From positions 1 through 10,946 of the forward strand of contig JAAEES010000020.1 of NCBI GenBank assembly GCA_013415575.1: a stretch of 10,946 nucleotides of DNA, written 5' to 3'. How positions within the stretch are numbered: the stretch's first letter is position 1; each line of letters starts with the position of its first letter. A program made the position numbers and the translations under genes. The notes below the pieces were generated by a model that was not told the origin of the DNA, did no database searches, and was given only the letters and a program-made list of their open reading frames with translations. The stretch is from Methanomicrobiales archaeon. Its GTDB lineage: Archaea; Halobacteriota; Methanomicrobia; Methanomicrobiales; Methanospirillaceae. Shown piece by piece: positions 1-6,141 of this stretch.

Positions 1-486
1 CAGGCCGGACTATCAGGTTCTGATGGAGCGGAGACAGCTGACTGGAGGAAAGCTCTTGCAATGCCTCTTACTTCATCCCTGGACGAACCGGTTCCTTCCA
101 TCCAGCCTGAACAAGGAGTGCCACAGGTTCCGGAAGAGGTCGATCGGAGGGACGCAACAACTACTTCACGGGTATCACAGGCGGGGGAGGTCGTCCTGAA
201 ATCCCATGCTGAGGGGGGTCCGGAGGACCAGGGTACTGTCGAGGGATGGAAGAAAGCATTGTATATCCCGGTTGTACCCGTTCTCTCTGAAGATAAACCG
301 TCTGTGGAAAAGGCAATGGGGAACCGGATATCTGCGGTTGTTCCTGATTTTGAACCATTATCTGCAGATTCAGGACTTTTTGACGATATTCCCGCGGGAA
401 AGAAGATGCCGAGAGCACCTGCCCCTGAACCTGCCGAGCAGTGGAAATCCATGGGTATGAACCGCGGGGAGAACAGTTCGGTTTGA
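1..486 (+). CDS. C-terminal part of an unrecognised acidic, proline-rich protein (5' end outside window)
   Basis: The frame is open from base 1 with no stop before TGA at 484-486, so at least 161 residues are seen. The ATG at 61 is internal, because the codons upstream continue the same kind of protein. The sequence is hydrophilic and rich in Pro, Glu, Asp and Ser, with no membrane segment, cysteine motif or catalytic signature, so it is probably disordered. A weak internal repeat is visible: ADWRKALAMPLTSSLDEP near the start, and EGWKKALYIPVVPVLSEDKP about 75 residues later, with a possible third trace (EQWKSMGM) near the end. This suggests a protein built of divergent units, each with a Trp-basic-Lys-Ala-Leu core. 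I do not recognise a family. No gene of the same operon follows, since the next gene has its own TATA box. Confidence 0.6.
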   Translation, partial: QAGLSGSDGAETADWRKALAMPLTSSLDEPVPSIQPEQGVPQVPEEVDRRDATTTSRVSQAGEVVLKSHAEGGPEDQGTVEGWKKALYIPVVPVLSEDKPSVEKAMGNRISAVVPDFEPLSADSGLFDDIPAGKKMPRAPAPEPAEQWKSMGMNRGENSSV

Positions 487-520
487 ATTTCGCGTTCCTC
501 TTCTGTTGCTTCATCCTCAT

Positions 521-534
521 AAAACTCTTATATT
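521..534 (+). promoter_or_regulatory. Archaeal TATA box with purine-rich BRE for the Mth938-like gene
   Basis: CTTATATT at 527-534 is preceded by AAAAC (BRE-like). A start of transcription about 25 bases downstream, near 555-558, would leave a leader of only about 10 bases before the ATG at 567. Called by eye from the consensus. Confidence 0.45.
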
Positions 535-566
535 CTGACAGATAGGGTATTCTCAGGGGCACCGAC

Positions 567-917
567 ATGATTACGACCGGGTTTGGCTGGATCGAGATAG
601 GGGGGAACCGTTACGAGTATGATATCATTATCCATACCGACGGAACCATCTCAAGGAGGCCAAAGAAACGGTCACGGGATCTGAAACCGGAATACGGCCA
701 TACTCCGCTGTCAGACGAGGAACTTGAGGTGGTGAGATCCGAGCACCCTGAGGTGGTCTATATCGGTACGGGACAATCCGGCAGTCTGCCGGTGACACCG
801 GAGGCATATGAACTGCTTCGCAACTACGAGACGATTATACTGCCGACGCCGGAGCTTCTCTCCAGCCTCGCCACGGAAAAGCGAAGGCATGTCGCCATCG
901 TGCATGTGACCTGTTGA
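567..917 (+). CDS. Mth938/AAMDC-domain protein (DUF498 family)
   Basis: A 116-residue protein with the features of the Mth938-like domain (Pfam DUF498/AAMDC): an N-terminal FGWIEIGGNRYEYDIIIHTD strand pair, a central IGTGQSGSLPVTPEAYELL segment, and the characteristic end RRHVAIVHVTC. The family is a small alpha/beta fold found alone in archaea and as AAMDC in animals. Homologous domains occur in mitochondrial complex I assembly factor NDUFAF3, but no enzymatic reaction is established for the archaeal form. The length matches a single complete domain. The start at 567 is supported by a TATA box at 527-534; only a weak AGGGG lies upstream as ribosome binding site. It appears to be transcribed alone, with a long gap after it. 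Cytosolic by absence of signal or membrane segments. Confidence 0.85.
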   Translation: MITTGFGWIEIGGNRYEYDIIIHTDGTISRRPKKRSRDLKPEYGHTPLSDEELEVVRSEHPEVVYIGTGQSGSLPVTPEAYELLRNYETIILPTPELLSSLATEKRRHVAIVHVTC

Positions 918-1219
918 CCGGACGCGGCGAGGGAATGGCTCCATTGAAAACCAGGTATTCACGTAGCCGTCATTCCTTCTGAATGATGAGGCTTCTTTGG
1001 AACCATTCAAGAATTCAGGAGAACCTGGCAGGTATATTGTCAGGCCGGGCCAGGCCACGGAACATTTTTCTCACCAGGGTCTTTCGGCTCTGTAAACATT
1101 TATTCTCCTCCCGGTGGCAGGTTCTGTGCCGGGCACCGGTAGCTCTTCCGACATGGGTGAGTGCACCGGACTATTGCGAGCGAAAGAAAAAGAGTTTCCA
1201 GAGCTGATACTCTGATACT
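918..1219. other. Gene-free stretch with two possible stem-loops
   Basis: About 300 bases without a convincing gene. The + frame at 983-1207 has an atypical Arg/Trp/His-rich product and no ribosome binding site. Two stem-loops can be drawn. One is TCATTC-cttct-GAATGA at 970-986, extendable by a C-G and a G-U pair, about 50 bases past the previous stop; it has no U-tract. The other is CCGGTG (1111-1116) with CACCGG (1134-1139), enclosing an inner GCA/TGC pairing. An AT-rich AACATTTATTC near 1095-1105 could be a promoter for the following operon, which would place the second hairpin around the transcript's 5' end. All by eye. Confidence 0.35.
1204..1219 (+). repeat. Tandem 8-base direct repeat abutting a start codon
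   Basis: CTGATACT occurs twice in perfect tandem at 1204-1211 and 1212-1219, directly against the ATG at 1220. It occupies the place where a Shine-Dalgarno sequence would be expected, and none is visible. Confidence 0.8.
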
Positions 1220-1786
1220 ATGAAAAAAGTTGTGCTCCTGTGCGGCAGCCCACGGCCGAAGGGGAATACTGCACAGATTGTTGGAGAGTGCGCAAAGGTC
1301 ATCCGGGATCAGGGGCTTCTGGCCGAAATATACTCTCTTGCCGGCAAGAAGATCGAGTCCTGTACCGCCTGCTACCGGTGCCGGGATGAGGGGAACTGTG
1401 TCCTTGAAGACGGTCTTGACGAGCTGATCGAAATGATACGGGGAGCTGACGGGTTCATCGTCGCCTCTCCGGTCTACTTCGGGACTGCCCGGGGAGATGT
1501 CATGGCCGCTCTCCAGCGTATCGGGATGGTCTCCATGGCTTCCGACAGGTTCCTCTCCTGGAAGGTGGGCGGACCTATTGCGATTGCCCGACGAGGTGGC
1601 CACACCGCAACCATTCAGGAGATGCTGATGTTCTTCTTCATCAACGAGATGATCGTCCCGGGATCGAGCTACTGGAATATGGTATTCGGGCGGGAACCCG
1701 GGGAGGTCTGGAGCGATGATGAGGGAATCAGGACCATCCGTCTCTTTGCCGAGAATGTCGCCCGGCTAATCACCAGACTGTCCTGA
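1220..1786 (+). CDS. Isf-like iron-sulfur flavoprotein (NADPH-dependent FMN reductase fold)
   Basis: This 188-residue protein has a flavodoxin-like fold. The FMN phosphate-binding loop GSPRPKGNT is at residues 9-17 after the first strand (KKVVLLC), and the second flavin-binding loop SPVYFG is at 83-88. Between them lies a compact cysteine cluster C48-x2-C51-x2-C54-x5-C60, the arrangement known to bind a [4Fe-4S] cluster in the archaeal iron-sulfur flavoprotein Isf of Methanosarcina thermophila. Isf proteins are homo-oligomers that pass electrons between ferredoxin and acceptors such as O2 or H2O2. The physiological acceptor here is unknown. The length is normal and the protein is complete. 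The start is fixed by the conserved first strand, although no Shine-Dalgarno is seen. The exporter ATPase gene follows within 30 bases, so the two are probably co-transcribed. Confidence 0.88.
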   Translation: MKKVVLLCGSPRPKGNTAQIVGECAKVIRDQGLLAEIYSLAGKKIESCTACYRCRDEGNCVLEDGLDELIEMIRGADGFIVASPVYFGTARGDVMAALQRIGMVSMASDRFLSWKVGGPIAIARRGGHTATIQEMLMFFFINEMIVPGSSYWNMVFGREPGEVWSDDEGIRTIRLFAENVARLITRLS

Positions 1787-1815
1787 AGTACTGCGGAGTG
1801 CGAGCGGGGAGTATC

Positions 1816-2802
1816 TTGACCAGAACGATCATTGAAGTTGAAGGCCTTTACCACCACTACGGCGATATTGCTGCAGTTGACGGCATCAGCTTCTCGGTGG
1901 AAGAGGGGGAGATCTTTTCATTTCTCGGACCGAATGGGGCAGGGAAGAGCACCGCAATCAATGTTCTCATCACCCTGCTGCAGATCCAGCAGGGAACGGC
2001 CACCGTTGCCGGCTATGATGTAGGGAAGGATCCCCAACAGGTGAGAAATTCCATCGGGATCGTCTTCCAGGACGTCACACTGGACCGGGACATGACCTGC
2101 GGGGAGATCCTGGAGTTCCATGGGAGACTCTACCGGATGCCTTCAGTCGAACGGAAACAGCGGATTGATGAACTCCTCTCACTGGTAGAGCTCGATGCGA
2201 AGCGGGATGTCCGTACCAAACATCTCTCAGGCGGGATGAAGCGGCGGCTGGAGATCGCCCGCGGGCTGATGACCCGTCCGAAAGTCCTCTTCCTTGATGA
2301 GCCGACCATCGGCCTCGATCCCCAGACCAGGATGCGGATGTGGGATTACATCAAGGCCGTGAATGATGAGGGGGCCACGATATTCCTGACCACCCACTAC
2401 ATGGATGAAGCGGATCATCTAAGCGACCGGATCAGTATCATCGACCACGGGCGGATTATTACCACTGGAACGCCGTATGGTCTGAAAAATACACTGGGAG
2501 AGGATCTTATCTACCTGGAAACCGCTGATCTCCCAGGAACCCTGGTTACCCTTTCGGCAATGGGTGAGGTGAAAGAACTCAGGGAAAAATCCCGGGGAAT
2601 CGTTGCCATGCTCACCGGAGATGGCACAAAAATCCTGCCCCAGATCATTGAAAATCTGGCAGACAAGGGGATACGGGTCAGTGCAGTGAACCTGAAGAAG
2701 CCATCAATGGATGATGTCTTTCTCCACTTCACCGGGCGGGAACTCCGTGACGAGGGGGCAGAAAAGCCTTCAACCGCTGTTGCACGGGCAGGGAGGCGGT
2801 AA
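1816..2802 (+). CDS. ABC transporter ATP-binding protein, DrrA/ABC-2 exporter type
   Basis: This is the ATPase of an ABC-2 type exporter. Numbered from the TTG at 1816 (328 residues): Walker A GPNGAGKS at 38-45, Q-loop Gln85 (VFQD), signature LSGGM at 137-141, Walker B VLFLDEP at 157-163, D-loop GLDP, and H-loop His194 (TTHYMDEADHLSDR). The extra C-terminal segment from about 230, ending in PSMDDVFLHFTGRELRD, is typical of the DrrA/CcmA-like group. The TTG is preferred because GGGGAG (1806-1811) lies 4 bases upstream and the product then begins directly at the first strand (TRTIIEVEGL). A GTG at 1798 gives six more residues with a poorer binding site. The gene follows the flavoprotein gene by 29 bases and precedes the permease by 2 bases. 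The substrate cannot be read from the sequence; drug, lipid or polysaccharide export are all possible. Confidence 0.92.
   Translation: MTRTIIEVEGLYHHYGDIAAVDGISFSVEEGEIFSFLGPNGAGKSTAINVLITLLQIQQGTATVAGYDVGKDPQQVRNSIGIVFQDVTLDRDMTCGEILEFHGRLYRMPSVERKQRIDELLSLVELDAKRDVRTKHLSGGMKRRLEIARGLMTRPKVLFLDEPTIGLDPQTRMRMWDYIKAVNDEGATIFLTTHYMDEADHLSDRISIIDHGRIITTGTPYGLKNTLGEDLIYLETADLPGTLVTLSAMGEVKELREKSRGIVAMLTGDGTKILPQIIENLADKGIRVSAVNLKKPSMDDVFLHFTGRELRDEGAEKPSTAVARAGRR
2792..2796 (+). promoter_or_regulatory. Ribosome binding site of the permease gene
   Basis: GGAGG at 2792-2796 lies 8 bases before the GTG at 2805, inside the last codons of the ATPase gene. It supports GTG as start and coupling of the two genes. 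Confidence 0.75.
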
Positions 2803-2804
2803 CG

Positions 2805-3641
2805 GTGAACACCGGATTTCTGACCATCTACTGGAGGGATATGCTCCGGTTCTTCCGGTTCAAGACCCTGCTCATTTCATCGCTCGTGCAACCGGCGCTC
2901 TGGATGGCCTTCTTCGGGATTGCCATGTCGGCCAATTTCAACCGGCTGACAAGCGAAATCCCCCCCATTCCGGGTGTGCCGAGCGTGGATTACCTCACCT
3001 ACATGGCCGCCGGGGTTATTGCCATGACAACGCTCTTCACCAGCCTCTTTGGTGGGATCGTGCTCCTCTTTGATAAAAACTGGGGGCTGATGCGGGAGAT
3101 CTTTGCAAGCCCGCTGCCCCGGAACCACATCATCTTCGGCATCGCCCTTTCCGGTATGACCAAGACCTTCATCCAGGCGGTCATCATCATGGTGTTCGCA
3201 ATCTTCCTCGGGGCTGCATTTTTCGCGGGTTTCACAACGGCCGAGACCCTCCTCTCCCTGGCCGGGATCCTCCTCTTTGTCGGGGTCTTTTCACTCGGAT
3301 TTCTCTTCCTCTCTGCCGCCATCTCAATCAGTCTCGAGAGCCCGGAAGGCCTCCAGGGCATTATCACCCTGCTCACCATGCCCATCTTTTTTGCTAGCAA
3401 TGCCCTCTACCCGATTACTGCGTTTCCTCCGGTGCTCCAGGCAATATCAGCAGTAAACCCTCTCACCCATCTGGTGAGCGGAATCCGCTACTTTACTATC
3501 GGTGACAACTTCCAGGCAATCGGCATCCACTATACCGCAACATCCATGGATATTGCGCTTTCCTTCCTCCTCCTGGTACTCTTTGCAGTTCTGATGTTCA
3601 CCCTTGCCATGTGGCGGTTCAGCAAAGCAACGGTCACCTAA
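2805..3641 (+). CDS. ABC-2 type transporter permease (DrrB/NodJ-like)
   Basis: A 278-residue integral membrane protein, the partner of the upstream ATPase. Six hydrophobic segments are visible at roughly 22-43, 64-88, 121-142, 146-172, 184-204 and 248-270. Family features of ABC-2 permeases are present: a cytoplasmic segment after the second span, MREIFASPLPR (96-106), which contacts the ATPase, and the conserved late motif NPLTHLVSGIRYF (218-230). The short first loop (about 44-62, Pro-rich) faces outside. The length is standard for the family, so a dimer of this subunit with two ATPases would make the exporter. The start is GTG with a good GGAGG. The gene ends nine bases from the stop of the convergent helicase gene, with a short pyrimidine run (CCTTCTTTTC) between that may end transcription. 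Confidence 0.92.
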   Translation: MNTGFLTIYWRDMLRFFRFKTLLISSLVQPALWMAFFGIAMSANFNRLTSEIPPIPGVPSVDYLTYMAAGVIAMTTLFTSLFGGIVLLFDKNWGLMREIFASPLPRNHIIFGIALSGMTKTFIQAVIIMVFAIFLGAAFFAGFTTAETLLSLAGILLFVGVFSLGFLFLSAAISISLESPEGLQGIITLLTMPIFFASNALYPITAFPPVLQAISAVNPLTHLVSGIRYFTIGDNFQAIGIHYTATSMDIALSFLLLVLFAVLMFTLAMWRFSKATVT

Positions 3642-3650
3642 ACCTTCTTT
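3642..3650 (+). terminator. Pyrimidine-rich stop region between convergent genes
   Basis: The nine bases between the permease and helicase stops contain CCTTCTTT, which continues as TC into the helicase end. Archaeal transcription often ends at such U-rich stretches; there is no hairpin. Weak call. Confidence 0.3.
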
Positions 3651-5774
3651 TCAGGGCTCTCCGGGAGGTACCACTACCAGTTCTGCTGCGGCAAGATCCC
3701 GGTGAAATTCAGGGAACCGGTAGTAGTCAAGGAGTGCCATCTCACGGAGGAGGTTTCCGGGCAGTGCGAGGGAAAACTTCCAGACCTCCTGTCCGGGGAT
3801 CTTCAGTATGGTTGCGGCAAGGCGGGGCGTTTTCTTCCGGATATCCTCAAGCATCCTGAAAACCACACCAGCCGGCTCCTCTTTTGCCACGTTTTTAAGG
3901 GTAACTGAAAAATCATTATACGAGATCGTCACTTTCCGGGCAGCTTCAGCCCGGAGCAGGGCGGACAGGATGCCGTTGAACCGGCGTCCCCGGAAGGTCA
4001 GGATGGTGACTTCCGGCCCTTTCTCCCCCTGTTTTTCGAGCACATGGAGAGCCCCTGACCGGAGGGGCGGATACTCCCCGATTATCGCTGCCAGAATCTC
4101 CTGTTCTTTCCCGGGAAGTGGCAGTATGGATGCCCCCCTGACGAGGATTTCTTCGACCGCATGGCAGACCACCGGTGAGAATCCTGCCTGACTACCGGTC
4201 CAGAAGACCTCACTCCGCTCGCCTTCTCCGGGAACTACTACCACGAGCTCATGCGATTCATCGCTTTTTACAAATTTCCAGCTCTTCCCGCCAAGGGAGA
4301 AACTCTTTCCGCTCTTCCCGGCCACGAACCGGGCATCGAGTTTCCCCACCACCTCTCCATCCGGAGTGACGGCTCTGAATTCTCCCCCGCCACTGATGAC
4401 CGAATAGAGATCCTTCCAGTTGGACCGGCCGAATGCCTGCTCGGCCCCCTGTCCTGCCATGAGCATGTCCCCGTCATTCTCGAGCATCCCTGTCTCCATC
4501 ATATGCGCGAGAACCGCATCGATTTCCCGCCCGCGGAGGGCTCTGAATGGTGCAAGTCCCCGCACAAACCTCCTGATGCGGGTCCGTGAGGATCGTCGTG
4601 TCCGGAGCAGCTCGAGAAGTATCTGCTGGACCAGGACACTGAACGGTTTTTCAGGGGGCCTGAGCGGTTCTACCTCATTTCTGCTCGCCGACTCGATAAC
4701 CGCAACCATGCAGAGGAGCTCGTCTGCATTCTTCAGCACGCAGGAAACAAACGGCGGCTTGCCCCTCCTGCCGCTCCGCCCCATCCGCTGGAGAAAAGAA
4801 GAGACCGATCCTGGAGTCCCCACCTGCACTACCACGTCGAGATCCCCGATATCAATCCCGAGCTCAAGCGTGCTGGTGCAGATGATACACGCGCTCCCCT
4901 CACCGGAGAATGCCTCCTCTGCCTCCTTTCGGAGTGCGGATGAGAGCGAGGAATGGTGCACCAGCAGCTGTTCCACCTTTCCGGAGAGAGCTCTCGTTAC
5001 GCTCTCGGCATCGCTCCTGCTGTTGACAAAGACCAGCGCTTTTTTTCCAGCGATGATACGGGCAAGTGCCTGCATCCGCCGCTTCTCCCGCTCCTCGACG
5101 ACGAATGTGAAATGCTTCTCCCGTGCCGGTGCCGGGATCTGGACCAGTGCCTCGCCATGCCTCCCGCCAGAAAGCCAGGAGAGGATCTCTCCGGGGTTCC
5201 CTACGGTAGCAGAGAGCCCGATCCTCTGGATATTCCGGCCGGCGATCCGGTCGAGCCTGTCGAGCAGGACCCGCATGTGGACACCCCGGTCTGATTCCAC
5301 AAAGGCATGAAGTTCATCAATAATGATGTAGCGGAGGTTGCGGAGATCGGAGGAGAGATGCCGTTCCATGAGGAGGACTTCCAGCGACTCAGGAGTGATC
5401 ATCAGGATATGGGGTGCCTCCTCGTCCTTCCAGGCCCGGTCCCCCCTGGGAACATCCCCGTGCCATTTCCCCAGTTCCAGGCCATTTGGCAGGCAAAATG
5501 CAGAGAACCGCTCCTCCTGGTCATTGATGAGGGCTTTGAGGGGTGCGAGGTAGAGGGCAGCCACTCCGGGGATTGCGTCCTTCATGATGCCGTCGATGAC
5601 CGGGATGAGCGCCGCTTCGGTCTTCCCTCCGGCGGTCGGGGCAATGACCAGGACATCCCTGTCATCGGACACCGCACGGCAGGTCTCTTCCTGGACCGGC
5701 CTGAGTTCACTCCACCCCAGCCGGTGGGAAATCACATCTTTCACACCTTCGTGCAGCCTGGAAAAGGTCTCCAT
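3651..5774 (-). CDS. Lhr-like DEAD/DEAH-box ATP-dependent helicase
   Basis: A superfamily 2 helicase of 707 residues from the ATG at 5774. Two RecA-like domains carry RPVQ (25-28), Walker A APTAGGKT (45-52), the Walker B variant DELH (153-156), SAT (188-190), TSTLELGIDIG (300-310) and the arginine-finger motif QRMGRSGRR (329-337). A winged-helix-like region follows (about 380-432), then a part resembling the Lhr beta-rich domain (GGKSWKFV, VVVVPGEGERSEVFWTG) and a DEAD-associated C-terminal part (FRGRRFNGILSALLR). Lhr proteins unwind DNA and RNA-DNA hybrids and act in repair. At 707 residues it is on the short side for Lhr-core proteins, which I recall as about 850-900. In-frame ATGs also exist at 5807 and 5783. 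I prefer 5774 because GAGGA and GGAG lie upstream at suitable spacing; 5807 would give 718 residues. Confidence 0.88.
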   Translation of the reverse strand: METFSRLHEGVKDVISHRLGWSELRPVQEETCRAVSDDRDVLVIAPTAGGKTEAALIPVIDGIMKDAIPGVAALYLAPLKALINDQEERFSAFCLPNGLELGKWHGDVPRGDRAWKDEEAPHILMITPESLEVLLMERHLSSDLRNLRYIIIDELHAFVESDRGVHMRVLLDRLDRIAGRNIQRIGLSATVGNPGEILSWLSGGRHGEALVQIPAPAREKHFTFVVEEREKRRMQALARIIAGKKALVFVNSRSDAESVTRALSGKVEQLLVHHSSLSSALRKEAEEAFSGEGSACIICTSTLELGIDIGDLDVVVQVGTPGSVSSFLQRMGRSGRRGKPPFVSCVLKNADELLCMVAVIESASRNEVEPLRPPEKPFSVLVQQILLELLRTRRSSRTRIRRFVRGLAPFRALRGREIDAVLAHMMETGMLENDGDMLMAGQGAEQAFGRSNWKDLYSVISGGGEFRAVTPDGEVVGKLDARFVAGKSGKSFSLGGKSWKFVKSDESHELVVVVPGEGERSEVFWTGSQAGFSPVVCHAVEEILVRGASILPLPGKEQEILAAIIGEYPPLRSGALHVLEKQGEKGPEVTILTFRGRRFNGILSALLRAEAARKVTISYNDFSVTLKNVAKEEPAGVVFRMLEDIRKKTPRLAATILKIPGQEVWKFSLALPGNLLREMALLDYYRFPEFHRDLAAAELVVVPPGEP

Positions 5775-5845
5775 GCTCTCCATTCCTCTATTGGCGGGAC
5801 CAGTCATGTGGCTTTCGGCCGGTATGGCAGAAAAATTAGAAAAAC

Positions 5846-5853
5846 CTTAAATA
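5846..5853. promoter_or_regulatory. AT-rich box, candidate TATA element for divergent genes
   Basis: CTTAAATA on the + strand is preceded by GAAAAAC, a good BRE. Read on the minus strand it is TATTTAAG. Plus-strand transcription would start near 5878, leaving a leader of about 150 bases before the 36-residue gene. Minus-strand transcription would start near 5821, about 47 bases before the helicase ATG at 5774. The BRE favors the + direction. Confidence 0.45.
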
Positions 5854-5899
5854 GTGAGAGATTGACCTCCTCTATCAAGGTAAATTCATATGTCCCGCT

Positions 5900-5919
5900 C
5901 CCCGGATTACCCCGGAATA
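5900..5919 (+). repeat. Tandem 10-base repeat in the symporter leader
   Basis: CCCCGGATTA at 5900-5909 is followed directly by CCCCGGAATA at 5910-5919, a 9/10 match. The one-helical-turn spacing would suit an operator, or it may simply lie in the leader RNA. Confidence 0.6.
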
Positions 5920-5959
5920 CTCCTGCGGCACAAAGAAGCCTTTTTCTTTATCTTTCGTT

Positions 5960-5988
5960 AGGGGACCTGCTGGAAAGCCGGTTCCCCT
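5960..5988 (+). promoter_or_regulatory. Hairpin in the leader of the symporter operon
   Basis: AGGGGACC (5960-5967) can pair with GGTTCCCCT (5980-5988), leaving one bulged T at 5982: eight base pairs, mostly G-C. The loop TGCTGGAAAGCC can form a further GC/GC closing. It ends about 40 bases before the ATG at 6031. There is no U-tract after it, so a structured leader or protein-binding site is more likely than a terminator. I do not match it to a known riboswitch class. Confidence 0.45.
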
Positions 5989-6016
5989 GTAGCGGACAAT
6001 TCACAAGGATTTACCA

Positions 6017-6023
6017 GAAGGTG
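6017..6023 (+). promoter_or_regulatory. Ribosome binding site of the 36-residue membrane protein
   Basis: AGAAGGTG, close to the GGAGGTG consensus, ends about 7 bases before the ATG at 6031. It is the main support for this short gene being translated. Confidence 0.6.
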
Positions 6024-6030
6024 TTTATTC

Positions 6031-6141
6031 ATGCTTGGAATCCCTGACCCACAGATCTGGATCGCGTATCTGCTCTGCATAGCCCTGGCACTGGCCTGTA
6101 TTATCTATGGTCTATTAAACTGGAACACCGGGGGTGACTGA
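6031..6141 (+). CDS. 36-residue single-span membrane protein, likely small accessory subunit of the symporter
   Basis: A complete short gene from ATG 6031 to TGA 6139-6141. The product starts MLGIPDPQIW, then has one hydrophobic span (IAYLLCIALALACIIYGLL, residues 11-29), and ends NWNTGGD. It has a good ribosome binding site, a clean single-span design with an aromatic belt (W10, Y13, Y26, W31), and its stop overlaps the symporter ATG by one base (TGATG). Small partner subunits are known for other sodium symporters, such as YhdT-type proteins with PanF, DUF485 proteins with acetate permease ActP, and MetS with MetP. I recall similar short proteins before SSS symporters in methanogens but could not check this here. 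By inference it binds and stabilises or regulates the downstream transporter in the cytoplasmic membrane. Confidence 0.85.
   Translation: MLGIPDPQIWIAYLLCIALALACIIYGLLNWNTGGD

Noticed and set aside
983..1207. 74-codon open frame in the gap before the flavoprotein
   Set aside because: It has Arg-, Trp- and His-rich composition, no binding site and no recognisable motif. Likely chance.
4420..5310. Long + strand open frame of 296 codons opposite the helicase
   Set aside because: It lies antisense to clear helicase motifs and its Arg/Ser-rich product resembles no family. Such frames are expected opposite GC-rich coding sequence.
5917..5928. 12-base sequence ATACTCCTGCGG repeated at 8941-8952, before the tRNA
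   Set aside because: A few identical 12-mers are expected by chance in 11 kb, and the two sites have no shared context.
5307..6047. Long + strand open frame running from the helicase antisense into the symporter leader
   Set aside because: Most of it is antisense to the helicase. It ends inside the 36-residue gene and has no binding site or domain.
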